This document shows, one piece after another, positions 57,467 through 64,000 of a stretch of 64,000 nt of DNA. Position 1 is the stretch's first letter. Each line of letters opens with the position of its first letter. A model generated the notes under the pieces. That model had not been told where the DNA came from. It saw only the letters and a list, made by a program, of their open reading frames with translations, and searched no databases. A program made the translations under genes and the position numbers. The stretch is taken from contig DATGJP010000102.1 of assembly GCA_035295125.1 (NCBI GenBank), forward strand, positions 1 through 64,000. The letters run 5' to 3'. This DNA is from JAICMB01 sp035295125. GTDB lineage: Bacteria > Acidobacteriota > Terriglobia > Bryobacterales > Bryobacteraceae.

Positions 57467-57512
57467 TAGGGTGCTAGACTCGAAGAACGGCTCGGATAGT
57501 GGGCTCGCAATT

Positions 57513-58277
57513 ATGCTTGAAGTTCGCAATCTGACAAAACGTTATAACAAAATTCCCGCCGTCGACAATGTGAGTTTCACCATTCGTCCCGGCGAGATTC
57601 TCGGGTATCTGGGGCCGAACGGCGCGGGGAAGAGCACGACAGTGAAAGTGCTGACCGGGCTCATCGAAGCCACCAGCGGGGAAATCTTCTTCAATGGCCA
57701 AAACGTCCGCGAGGATTGGATCGGTTTTCAGCGTCGGCTAGGATATGTTCCCGAAGAGCCGCATCTGTACCCACAACTCACGGGACGCGAGTATCTGCAG
57801 TTGGTGGGGCGGCTTCGTGGATTGAAGCGCAAGGCGCTCGATGCTCGCATGGATGAGATGCTGCGGCTGTTTTCGTTGTGGGGCGACCGGCACTCGCCAT
57901 TGTCGTCATATTCGAAAGGCATGCGGCAGAAGATTCTGTTGTCCGCGGCTCTGCTGCACGATCCGGAGTTGCTGATTCTTGACGAGCCATTTTCCGGACT
58001 CGATGTGAACACAGCGGTTGTGCTTCGGACCCTGGTGCGCGCGCTGGCCGATGAAGGCAAGACGATTTTCTACAGCTCACACGTGCTGGAGGTTGTGGAG
58101 AAGGTGTGCTCGTCGGTCGTGATTCTACGCAAAGGGCGCATCGTGGCGCATGATGCGGTGGAGCGGCTGCGCGATCTCATGCAGCAGGAATCGCTCGAAG
58201 CGGTTTTCGCGCAATTAACCGAGCAGGAGGACCCGGCACGCGTAGTCGGCGGGATTCTCGCCGCAATGCGAGGCTGA
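57513..58277 (+). CDS. ABC transporter ATP-binding protein
   Basis: 254 aa from ATG 57513; the open frame upstream overlaps the PadR gene and is not credible. Walker A GPNGAGKST, Q-loop in VPEEPHLYPQLTG, ABC signature variant SSYSKGMRQKI, Walker B LLILDEPFSG and the H-loop in IFYSSHVLE. It resembles ABC-2 type exporters of the CcmA/DrrA/YhaQ group. The permease gene starts 6 bp downstream. Regulation by the divergent PadR is likely. Confidence 0.93.
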   Translation: MLEVRNLTKRYNKIPAVDNVSFTIRPGEILGYLGPNGAGKSTTVKVLTGLIEATSGEIFFNGQNVREDWIGFQRRLGYVPEEPHLYPQLTGREYLQLVGRLRGLKRKALDARMDEMLRLFSLWGDRHSPLSSYSKGMRQKILLSAALLHDPELLILDEPFSGLDVNTAVVLRTLVRALADEGKTIFYSSHVLEVVEKVCSSVVILRKGRIVAHDAVERLRDLMQQESLEAVFAQLTEQEDPARVVGGILAAMRG

Positions 58278-58283
58278 GCTGCC

Positions 58284-60008
58284 ATGCGGTTGGGCGATTG
58301 GATCGAGGAGACGCACTCGACGGGTTTCGAGTTGCGCCGTCATTTCTTTGCACGCTTCTTTGACAGCGAATTGGTGTCGTCGCCGGGACAATGGAAGGTC
58401 GTCGCGGGTGGCGCGCTCGCGCTGGTGCTCTCGCTGGGCATCGTCTTTATGCAGGCGTACTATCACAAGTACCGCATGCTCGAAGCGTTGGACACGCCCG
58501 AACCATACCGGCTGGCGGCGATCGCCGACGCACTGTTCATGATCACGCTGGCGATGTGCCTGATCGGTTTCTTCACAACGATGCAGTGGCCGTCCCTGTT
58601 TCCCGGTTTACGCGATTACCTGGTGCTCGCTTCCCTGCCCGTCCGCATGCGGAGCGTGTTCGTGGCGCGGTTCACGGCCCTGATCATGCTCGCCGGAATG
58701 TTCATCGCGGCGATCAACCTGATGCCTTCGGTGATGCTGCAGTTCGTAGTTGTCGGGCGATACACATACGTTGTGGGACCGCAGATCCTCGGGATTTTCG
58801 TGTCGGCGTCGCTGGCGGCGTGGTTTGTTTTCTTTCTGCTGGTGGCGTTCCAGGGCGTACTGCTAAACGTGGTTCCGATACGCTTGTTTCCGCGAGTCTC
58901 GCTGGCCTTGCAGGGTGTGCTGTTGACGGTGTGCTTGTGCGCGCTGCCGCTGGTGTTTTCGATTCCGTCTTTGAACAACTCAATGACTCTGCGGCCGGAG
59001 TGGGCAGTTTGGGCGCCGCCGCTGTGGTTTCTCGGCTTGGACCAGATCCTGGTCGGGCATTTCGAGCCGTACGCGTGGCGCCTGGCGGAAATCAGTATCC
59101 TGGCGACGGCCGCGGCGGGGGCGCTTGCGACTCTGACGTACTTTTGGAGCTATCGGCGGCATCGGCGGCGATTGCTGGAATCGCCGGGAATGGAAACGAC
59201 CAAAGGCAGCGCATGGGCCGCCCAGCTTTCTGAACGCCTGTTACCGAATCCGAGGGAACTGGCAGTCTTTGCGTTTGTCGCCAAGATGCTGGCGCGAAGC
59301 CGGCACCATCGGCTGGTACTGACGGCGTTTGCAGGCATCGCTCTGGCAATCATCTTTGAGAGCTTCGTCAGCCTTGCTTTAAATCGCGGATTTCACGGCT
59401 TTTCGACGAATACGCCGGGACTGCGGCAGGCTGTCATCTCGGCTCCTCTGGCCCTGTCGCTGTTCATACTCGCGGGATTCCGCTACCTGTTCCGTCTGCC
59501 GGTTGAGTTGCGGGCGAACTGGATCTTTCGGACCGCGGAGCCCGGGAATCGGCTGGACTTTCTCCAAGCGGTCGAGAAGTTCCTGATCTACTGTGCCGTA
59601 ATTCCGGCAGCGTTGCTCACACTGCCGATGGAGTTGCGGTTCCTGGGCATTGGCACGGGCCTGCTCTCGACGATTGTATGCGCACTTTGTTCACTGGTAT
59701 TGATGGAACTGCTGCTGATCCAGTCGGAGAAGATTCCGTTCACTTCGTCTTACCTCCCGGGCAAACGACCGCTGATCGAGACCACAATCATTTACGGCAT
59801 CGCCGTCACGCTATACGTGTCGGTGCTGGGCAGTTTGATTAGCTGGTGTCTGTTCCGGCCCGGGGCCACGGTCATCCTGCTCGGCATTCTGCTCGCTTCA
59901 TGGTGGAAGGCACGCCAGGCGCGGCGGGACTTACAGGAGATCGGGCAATTGGAATTCGAAGAGATGCTTGAACCGGCCGTGCTCACACTGAGCATCGATC
60001 GCGACTAG
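58284..60008 (+). CDS. ABC transporter permease
   Basis: 574 aa, starting 6 bp after the ATPase gene. About ten to twelve membrane helices in two groups: WKVVAGGALALVLSLGIVFMQ, MITLAMCLIGFFTTM, FVARFTALIMLAGMFIAAINLM, then IFVSASLAAWFVFFLLVAFQG, PRVSLALQGVLLTVCLCALPLVF, and after residue 300 a second set (VLTAFAGIALAIIFE, APLALSLFILAGFRYLF, VILLGILLASWW). Motifs LPVELRANWIFR and KIPFTSSYLPGK are shared with the flanks of the hydrolase fusion at 23230-25998. Exported substrate unknown. Confidence 0.88.
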   Translation: MRLGDWIEETHSTGFELRRHFFARFFDSELVSSPGQWKVVAGGALALVLSLGIVFMQAYYHKYRMLEALDTPEPYRLAAIADALFMITLAMCLIGFFTTMQWPSLFPGLRDYLVLASLPVRMRSVFVARFTALIMLAGMFIAAINLMPSVMLQFVVVGRYTYVVGPQILGIFVSASLAAWFVFFLLVAFQGVLLNVVPIRLFPRVSLALQGVLLTVCLCALPLVFSIPSLNNSMTLRPEWAVWAPPLWFLGLDQILVGHFEPYAWRLAEISILATAAAGALATLTYFWSYRRHRRRLLESPGMETTKGSAWAAQLSERLLPNPRELAVFAFVAKMLARSRHHRLVLTAFAGIALAIIFESFVSLALNRGFHGFSTNTPGLRQAVISAPLALSLFILAGFRYLFRLPVELRANWIFRTAEPGNRLDFLQAVEKFLIYCAVIPAALLTLPMELRFLGIGTGLLSTIVCALCSLVLMELLLIQSEKIPFTSSYLPGKRPLIETTIIYGIAVTLYVSVLGSLISWCLFRPGATVILLGILLASWWKARQARRDLQEIGQLEFEEMLEPAVLTLSIDRD

Positions 60009-60010
60009 CC

Positions 60011-60373
60011 CTACGGCGTTGTCGCGATCGACTCGACCCTAAGCGTGTTCTTCGTCAGTTCACCCGTGATGTTCACCATGAAGTACTTGCGCTTGCCAGT
60101 CTTCTGAAAGAGGTCCGAAGCTTTGGTGTCGCCGGCCGGATCGAGCTTGTAACTCAAGCTGTCGTGATCGACGAGCGTGAACGATCTTGTTTTCGCGGTT
60201 GGCGTGCAGTAGCGGATTTCGTATTCCCGATCCCGGTCCACGAGGTCCAGGGTGTCACGAGCGTTCTTGTTACGTTCCTGGGCTTCGTAGCATTTCGCAT
60301 CGACCAGGGCTCCCGACCAGTCTGCGGAGGCGGCAGGTATTAACGCCAACAAGAACGCAAGGACCCAACGCAC
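60011..60373 (-). CDS. Small secreted protein of unknown function
   Basis: 120 aa from GTG 60373, chosen because RWVLAFLLALIPAASADWSG begins a clean signal peptide there; the open frame to 60430 would overlap the upstream amidohydrolase. Mature part about 100 residues, beta-rich with cysteines in VDAKCYEAQ and IRYCTPTAK that could form a disulfide, and a LVDHDSLSYKLDPAGD segment. I recognise no family. It follows the amidohydrolase stop by 22 bp on the same strand and may be cotranscribed. Confidence 0.7.
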   Translation of the reverse strand: MRWVLAFLLALIPAASADWSGALVDAKCYEAQERNKNARDTLDLVDRDREYEIRYCTPTAKTRSFTLVDHDSLSYKLDPAGDTKASDLFQKTGKRKYFMVNITGELTKNTLRVESIATTP

Positions 60374-60395
60374 GATTCGATGGTAACGCCCGTCG

Positions 60396-62033
60396 TTACA
60401 GGACTCCAGCGTCCCAAACCACCTGGCCACCGACGATGGTCAGCACGCTGATAGTCGCCGGCAGCGCGGGCGGAGGCACGGTGAAGATGTCTTGCGAAAG
60501 CACGGCCAGATCGGCCAGGTTGCCGGGCGCGAGTGTGCCCTTGTGATACTCCTCGAATTCGGCATAGGCTGAACCGCGCGTGTATGCCGTCACCGCCTGT
60601 TCCATGCTCAGCGCTTCGCTGGGGTGCGTCGGATGGGTAGTCACGAAGAGCAGGTCAACGAACGGACTAATGGGGCTACCAATGCTGTCAGTCCCGAGGC
60701 CGAGCGGAATCCCGTTCGTTAAGAGCGATTGGAGCGGCTCCAGTTGCGCGAAGACCTGCGGTTGGAAACGCACCGCAAAAATCGACGTGAGAGCGAGGTG
60801 CGTTCCGTTCTGCACGATCACCACTCCGAGTTTGGCGACACGACCGTAATCGGGTGGAAACAGCAGATCGCCGTGCTCCACGCGCGGCCGCCGGTTGCTC
60901 CACACCGCGCGCCCGCCGGTGGCCTCCAGGCCATCGAGGACATTGCCAATTGCGGCATCGCCTACGGTGTGCAGCAGAATCTGGCTGCGCGCCGGCAGTC
61001 CAATGCGCTGCGCCAGGAGGCGCGCGATGAACTGGCCGTTCGTGAAGTTGAAGGCGCCAAATTGACCAGGACGATCAGCGTAGGCGGTCCCGACAAAGGC
61101 GCGCCGCTCGATGGGGGTGCCGTCTGTGATCCACTTCGTTCCAGCCGCCCGAACCATCTCGGTGTCGTTCCAGGTCGCGCAGGGTTCACCGAGGTCCAGC
61201 GGGAAGCAGATGGATCGCACCCGCAGCGGCAGCGAGGCGGCCCCGATGGCGGCAAGGGCCCGCTGCTGCGTCAACCCTACAGCCATATCCTGGATGCTGG
61301 TCACACCAAATTTGGAGGCCTGCGCGGCATAAGCCTGATAGGCGCCGACGAGCGCGGCATCCGGCAGGAGCGATAGTAGCCGGCGGCGGATCAGAAACTC
61401 GGCATATTCATGGGCGACACCGGAGAGTATGTTGCTGTTGGGCAGACGTTCGAAGACGCCACCCGTGGGATCGGGCTGGTTTGGAGCGAACTCCAGGAGT
61501 TGCATGGCTTGGGTGTTGAACACCGTCCCGTGGCCGCTCCAGGCAAACAGCACCACCGGATTCGCAGGGGCGACGCCGTCGAACGCAAACCGGTTAGTAC
61601 CCGGATCGTCCAGCATCGCAGTCCCGTAAAGACCAAGCAGTAGAGTTCCGGGCGGATTGGCGGCGGCCGCCTGGCCGATCAGCGCCTGCATCTCGGACAG
61701 CGTGGGCCCCGGGCCCGGGACAAATGCATTGGAGTTGACATAAACGCCTTGGGGCACGATCACATGTACGTGGGCGTCGTTGAAACCAGGAATTACAGTG
61801 CGCCCGCCGAGGTTGATCGTCTTGGTGCCGGGCGTTGCGAGTGCCAGGACCGGCCAGTTGCCGCCGGCGGCGATGATGCGGTCACCTTCGATAGCGATCG
61901 CCTGCACGTGCGGTGCGCCGGGGACGGCAGTGAAGATGTCGCCGTTGTAGAGCACGGTGCGCGTGGGTTGCGCGGCCAGTCGCGGCACGGTCGCCAGCAC
62001 CGCGATCAGGAGCATGTGTTTGAGTTTTGTCAC
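60396..62033 (-). CDS. YtcJ-like amidohydrolase (Amidohydro_3)
   Basis: 545 aa from GTG 62033, which begins the leader TKLKHMLLIAVLATVPRLAAQ; the longer frame to 62219 would run through the divergent LuxR-type gene. Metal-dependent hydrolase fold: N-terminal sheet TVLYNGDIFTAVPGAP, the HxH metal motif in IPGFNDAHVHVIVP, later LLHTVGDAAIGNVLDGLEA and PRVEHGDLLFP with metal-binding histidines, and LGLGTDSIGSPISPF with the conserved aspartate. The family acts on amide bonds; the substrate is not known. Exported according to the leader. Confidence 0.88.
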   Translation of the reverse strand: MTKLKHMLLIAVLATVPRLAAQPTRTVLYNGDIFTAVPGAPHVQAIAIEGDRIIAAGGNWPVLALATPGTKTINLGGRTVIPGFNDAHVHVIVPQGVYVNSNAFVPGPGPTLSEMQALIGQAAAANPPGTLLLGLYGTAMLDDPGTNRFAFDGVAPANPVVLFAWSGHGTVFNTQAMQLLEFAPNQPDPTGGVFERLPNSNILSGVAHEYAEFLIRRRLLSLLPDAALVGAYQAYAAQASKFGVTSIQDMAVGLTQQRALAAIGAASLPLRVRSICFPLDLGEPCATWNDTEMVRAAGTKWITDGTPIERRAFVGTAYADRPGQFGAFNFTNGQFIARLLAQRIGLPARSQILLHTVGDAAIGNVLDGLEATGGRAVWSNRRPRVEHGDLLFPPDYGRVAKLGVVIVQNGTHLALTSIFAVRFQPQVFAQLEPLQSLLTNGIPLGLGTDSIGSPISPFVDLLFVTTHPTHPSEALSMEQAVTAYTRGSAYAEFEEYHKGTLAPGNLADLAVLSQDIFTVPPPALPATISVLTIVGGQVVWDAGVL

Positions 62034-62117
62034 TCGAGAATCATGCGGCGTAGCGTGAGCGGCGTCCATTCCCCTGAACTGGGGAGTGATCAGGCGAGAA
62101 GGTGAGAGTAGAATGAT

Positions 62118-62951
62118 GTGGTGCCCGGGCCCTCGGACATCGTCAGCTTCGCCGAATTGCGTCGCATTCTGCGCTTGACGAACGACCTGCGCGATCTCCC
62201 CCGCGGCTCTCTCGAACAACGCCGCTGGGCCTTACAGGGACTGTGCCACCTGGTGGGCGGCCAAATCGGCCTGTGGCTTGAACTCACCCTGGCGGAGGGC
62301 GAGCGCATCCTCGTTTCCGGCGCGACCGACATTGGGTGGGGAAGCGACCGCGAGCGCCGCGCATATGTCAGCTATCTCGACGCACAGCCTCGCTCGATCG
62401 ATCCGAGTCATGCTCCCCTGACGCGGCTGTTGCGCGATCGTCCATTCACCGCGACACGGCGCCAGGTGCTCGGCGACCGCGCCTGGTACGCCTCCGAGCA
62501 CGTGCAGGAGTTTCGGCGCGCGGGGGGCGTCGATGACTTCATGTATTGCGGTCACCTGTCTTCCAACGGCGTCCAGGCCCACGGCATGTCCCTTCATCGT
62601 CCATGGGGCGACCGGCCATTCTCGGAACGCGAGCGCCGTATCGTTGAGGCTTTCCATGCCGAAACCCGGTGGCTCTATGAGACGCCGAGCCCAGTCCCGG
62701 AGCACCTTTTGGAGGATCTCCCACCGCGGCTCCGCCAGGTGCTGGTGCGGCTCGTGCGCGGGCTTGCGGAGAAGCAGGTGGCGGCGGAGTTAGGCATCAG
62801 CCAAAGCACGGTCCACGACTATGTGAAGGCTCTTTATCGGCGATTTGGCGTTAACAGCCGGGGCGAGTTGCTGGCGGGGTTTATCGGGCCGGGTAAACGG
62901 GCCGGGGCCCTTGTTGGGAACCCCGCGACGGCTGCTTCTGATGGTAGGTAA
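62118..62951 (+). CDS. LuxR-family transcriptional regulator
   Basis: 277 aa from GTG 62118 (GTG 62121 equally possible). Residues 1-190 form a sensory part without a recognisable domain (GLCHLVGGQIGLWLELTLAEGERILV, HGMSLHRPWGDRPFSERE). The C-terminus is a LuxR-type helix-turn-helix, LPPRLRQVLVRLVRGLAEKQVAAELGISQSTVHDYVKALYRRFGV in blocks, with the recognition helix QSTVHDYVKALY. It is divergent from the amidohydrolase gene across about 84 bp and may control it. Confidence 0.87.
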   Translation: MVPGPSDIVSFAELRRILRLTNDLRDLPRGSLEQRRWALQGLCHLVGGQIGLWLELTLAEGERILVSGATDIGWGSDRERRAYVSYLDAQPRSIDPSHAPLTRLLRDRPFTATRRQVLGDRAWYASEHVQEFRRAGGVDDFMYCGHLSSNGVQAHGMSLHRPWGDRPFSERERRIVEAFHAETRWLYETPSPVPEHLLEDLPPRLRQVLVRLVRGLAEKQVAAELGISQSTVHDYVKALYRRFGVNSRGELLAGFIGPGKRAGALVGNPATAASDGR

Positions 62952-62976
62952 TGGCATACTTGTAGCCGAGGGTCAA

Positions 62977-63198
62977 ATGTCTTCCGTAGTCAGCAGAATC
63001 ACGATCGAGGCTGGTAAGCGGGGCGGGAATCCCTGTATTCGCGGCCTTCGTATTACCGTTTGGGATGTGCTGGGCTGGCTCGGTGCGGGCATGACTGAGG
63101 ACGAGATTCTGGACGAGCATCCGGATCTCGAGAAGGCCGACTTCCCCGCTGTCTATCAGTACGCTGCTGATGCTGGACGGCGGGCGAATATCGGGTGA
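62977..63198 (+). CDS. DUF433 antitoxin-like protein
   Basis: 73 aa from ATG 62977; the open frame upstream overlaps the LuxR gene. DUF433 core: GGNPCIRGLRITVWDVLGWLGAGMTEDEILDEHPDLEKADFPAVYQYAAD in blocks, a helix-turn-helix. Such proteins are usually paired with DUF5615 PIN-like proteins. The stop overlaps the next start by 4 bp (GTGA), typical of a toxin-antitoxin-like pair. Confidence 0.88.
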   Translation: MSSVVSRITIEAGKRGGNPCIRGLRITVWDVLGWLGAGMTEDEILDEHPDLEKADFPAVYQYAADAGRRANIG

Positions 63199-63554
63199 AC
63201 CTGCTCCTTGACGAGAACCTTTCACCTCGGCTGGTTGGGCGACTGATCACCCTATTTTCGGGCCTGAAGCACGTGCGGGATGTCGGTCTGCGCCAAGCCC
63301 GCGACGAAGAGATCTGGCTCTGGGCTAAGACCAACTCCCACATGATCATCACCACCGATGCCGACTTTGTGGCTATGAGTCAGGCACTCGGGCCCCCACC
63401 GAAAATCATCCACATTGAGCAATGCGACTTTCCGTTTCGGATCATTGAGGACCTGCTGCGCAGAAGTGCGGTCCTTATCACCGAGTTTCAGAAGAACGAA
63501 TTATCCGGCGTGTTGACGCTACGTGCGGGACCCTTGCCGCAATCTCGATGGTGA
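63195..63554 (+). CDS. DUF5615 PIN-like protein, putative toxin
   Basis: 119 aa from GTG 63195, overlapping the DUF433 gene by 4 bp. PIN-like acidic residues: LLLDENLSPRLVGRL (Asp, Glu), HVRDVGLRQARDEEIWLWAK, and IITTDADFVAMSQ (Asp pair), as in Mut7-C/VapC-like nucleases. Probably the effector of a DUF433/DUF5615 type II toxin-antitoxin-like module. Activity is inferred. Confidence 0.87.
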   Translation: MNLLLDENLSPRLVGRLITLFSGLKHVRDVGLRQARDEEIWLWAKTNSHMIITTDADFVAMSQALGPPPKIIHIEQCDFPFRIIEDLLRRSAVLITEFQKNELSGVLTLRAGPLPQSRW

Positions 63555-63577
63555 GCACACAACCTGGTGCAAATGAA

Positions 63578-63652
63578 TGGAGCGGGAGACGGGAATCGAA
63601 CCCGCAACCAACAGCTTGGAAGGCTGTGACTCTACCATTGAGTTACTCCCGC
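63578..63652 (-). tRNA. tRNA-Gly (anticodon UCC)
   Basis: The minus strand folds into a full cloverleaf: acceptor stem GCGGGAG/CTCCCGC (63646-63652 and 63582-63588), D arm with CAATGGTAGAG, anticodon stem CACAGC/GCTGT around the loop CTTCCAA with TCC, and a T arm GCGGGTTCGATTCCCGT. The discriminator base is T and CCA is encoded at 63578-63580. Reads GGA codons (and by wobble GGG). Confidence 0.95.
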
Positions 63653-63687
63653 TTGCGGTGGCTTCCGAGGGCTTCTTCCATTCTACG

Positions 63688-64000
63688 TCACCGCAGGCGG
63701 AAGTTCACTGTGATTGTGGTGACCACTTCGACCGGGGCGCCGTTCAAGAGCGTCGGCTCGTAGCGCCAGCTTCGGACCGCATCCAGGGCGGCTTGCACGA
63801 GTTCACTGTCGGCCGTTTGGCTCAGGGGTTCCACAGACATTAAACTGCCGTCGATGCCGACTACGGCCCGCAATACAACGGAGCCTTCAACACCTTGCTG
63901 GCGGGCATGCTCGGGGTAAGTGGGATCGCTTTTGTATATCAGCTTCGTCGCCTGGACATTGCCGCCAACGCGGATGCGCTGAGGCGTTCCGGCGGTTTGG
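63688..64000 (-). CDS. TonB-family C-terminal protein, 5' part cut by window edge
   Basis: The frame is open from the right edge of the window to the stop at 63688. Over the last about 104 residues it reads RIRVGGNVQATKLIYKSDPTYPEHARQQGVEGSV, then VVGIDGSLMSVEPLS and VVTTITVNFRLR, which are typical of the TonB C-terminal domain (the YPEHARQQGVEG block). In this phylum such domains also end proteins of the GspE/other families. The full protein should have an N-terminal membrane anchor outside the window. It might energise the TonB-dependent receptors of the window, though several TonB genes per genome are usual. Confidence 0.85.
   Translation of the reverse strand, partial: QTAGTPQRIRVGGNVQATKLIYKSDPTYPEHARQQGVEGSVVLRAVVGIDGSLMSVEPLSQTADSELVQAALDAVRSWRYEPTLLNGAPVEVVTTITVNFRLR

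Noticed and set aside
60374..60430. N-terminal extension of the small secreted protein
   Set aside because: It would overlap the upstream amidohydrolase gene and put about 19 residues before a clean signal peptide.

Overview
The window looks like a chromosomal segment of an Acidobacteriota genome, most probably of the Bryobacterales / Candidatus Solibacter type. The inference rests on gene content: two PadR-plus-ADOP-type permease modules, a Ser/Thr kinase fused to a TolB-like propeller, large TonB receptors with carboxypeptidase-regulatory N-domains, a CRTAC/ASPIC-UnbV protein, several M16 peptidases and many TPR proteins. DNA is GC-rich and genes are dense. I see no phage, insertion sequence or CRISPR array.

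Layout. 1-243: a palindromic repeat and perhaps the tail of an upstream gene. 244-4385: a tight cassette of a Tat-exported CRTAC/ASPIC protein, a redoxin and a haem/copper-monooxygenase-like TPR protein. 4386-4800: remnant of a probable dienelactone-hydrolase-type gene. 4801-8029: two divergent TPR proteins and a GH10 xylanase. 8030-11198: uvrB, an IscU/SufU-type Fe-S scaffold and a secreted DUF1080 protein. 11305-20872: M16 peptidases (an active one with an inactive partner, and a fused double one), an MFS transporter, a small Tat-signal protein and an HtrA lipoprotein protease. 21003-23165: GH3 glycosidase. 23230-27478: a permease with a serine beta-lactamase-like hydrolase inserted in it, followed by a free-standing homologue of that hydrolase. 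27530-29785: an ECF sigma factor with a SnoaL-like tail facing a carboxymuconolactone decarboxylase and an NmrA-type protein.

29844-32441: membrane Ser/Thr kinase with TolB propeller. 32479-40508: pbpC and a giant alpha-2-macroglobulin overlapping by 4 bp. 40795-46820: two TonB-dependent receptors, convergent on a hairpin-rich spacer. 47286-48350: recA. 48419-51369: PadR + ADOP permease. 51448-55640: an AAA ATPase, a ferric-reductase-like membrane protein and a GT87-like membrane protein with a propeller tail. 55686-60008: a second PadR module (with a truncated ADOP-like protein carrying a zinc-ribbon tail) divergent from an ABC ATPase and its permease, with a clean dyad operator between them. 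60011-64000: small secreted protein, YtcJ-type amidohydrolase, LuxR-type regulator, DUF433/DUF5615 toxin-antitoxin-like pair, tRNA-Gly(UCC) and a TonB-type protein cut by the window edge.

The most unusual object is the gene at 23230-25998. Its N- and C-terminal membrane parts match the ABC permease at 58284-60008 in several distinctive motifs, but about 340 residues carrying SxxK, YxN and HxG hydrolase motifs sit in one loop. The other recurrent signal is a family of intergenic palindromes built on GCAGGC/GCCTGC, often followed by a CCACCCTTCCA-like tail.
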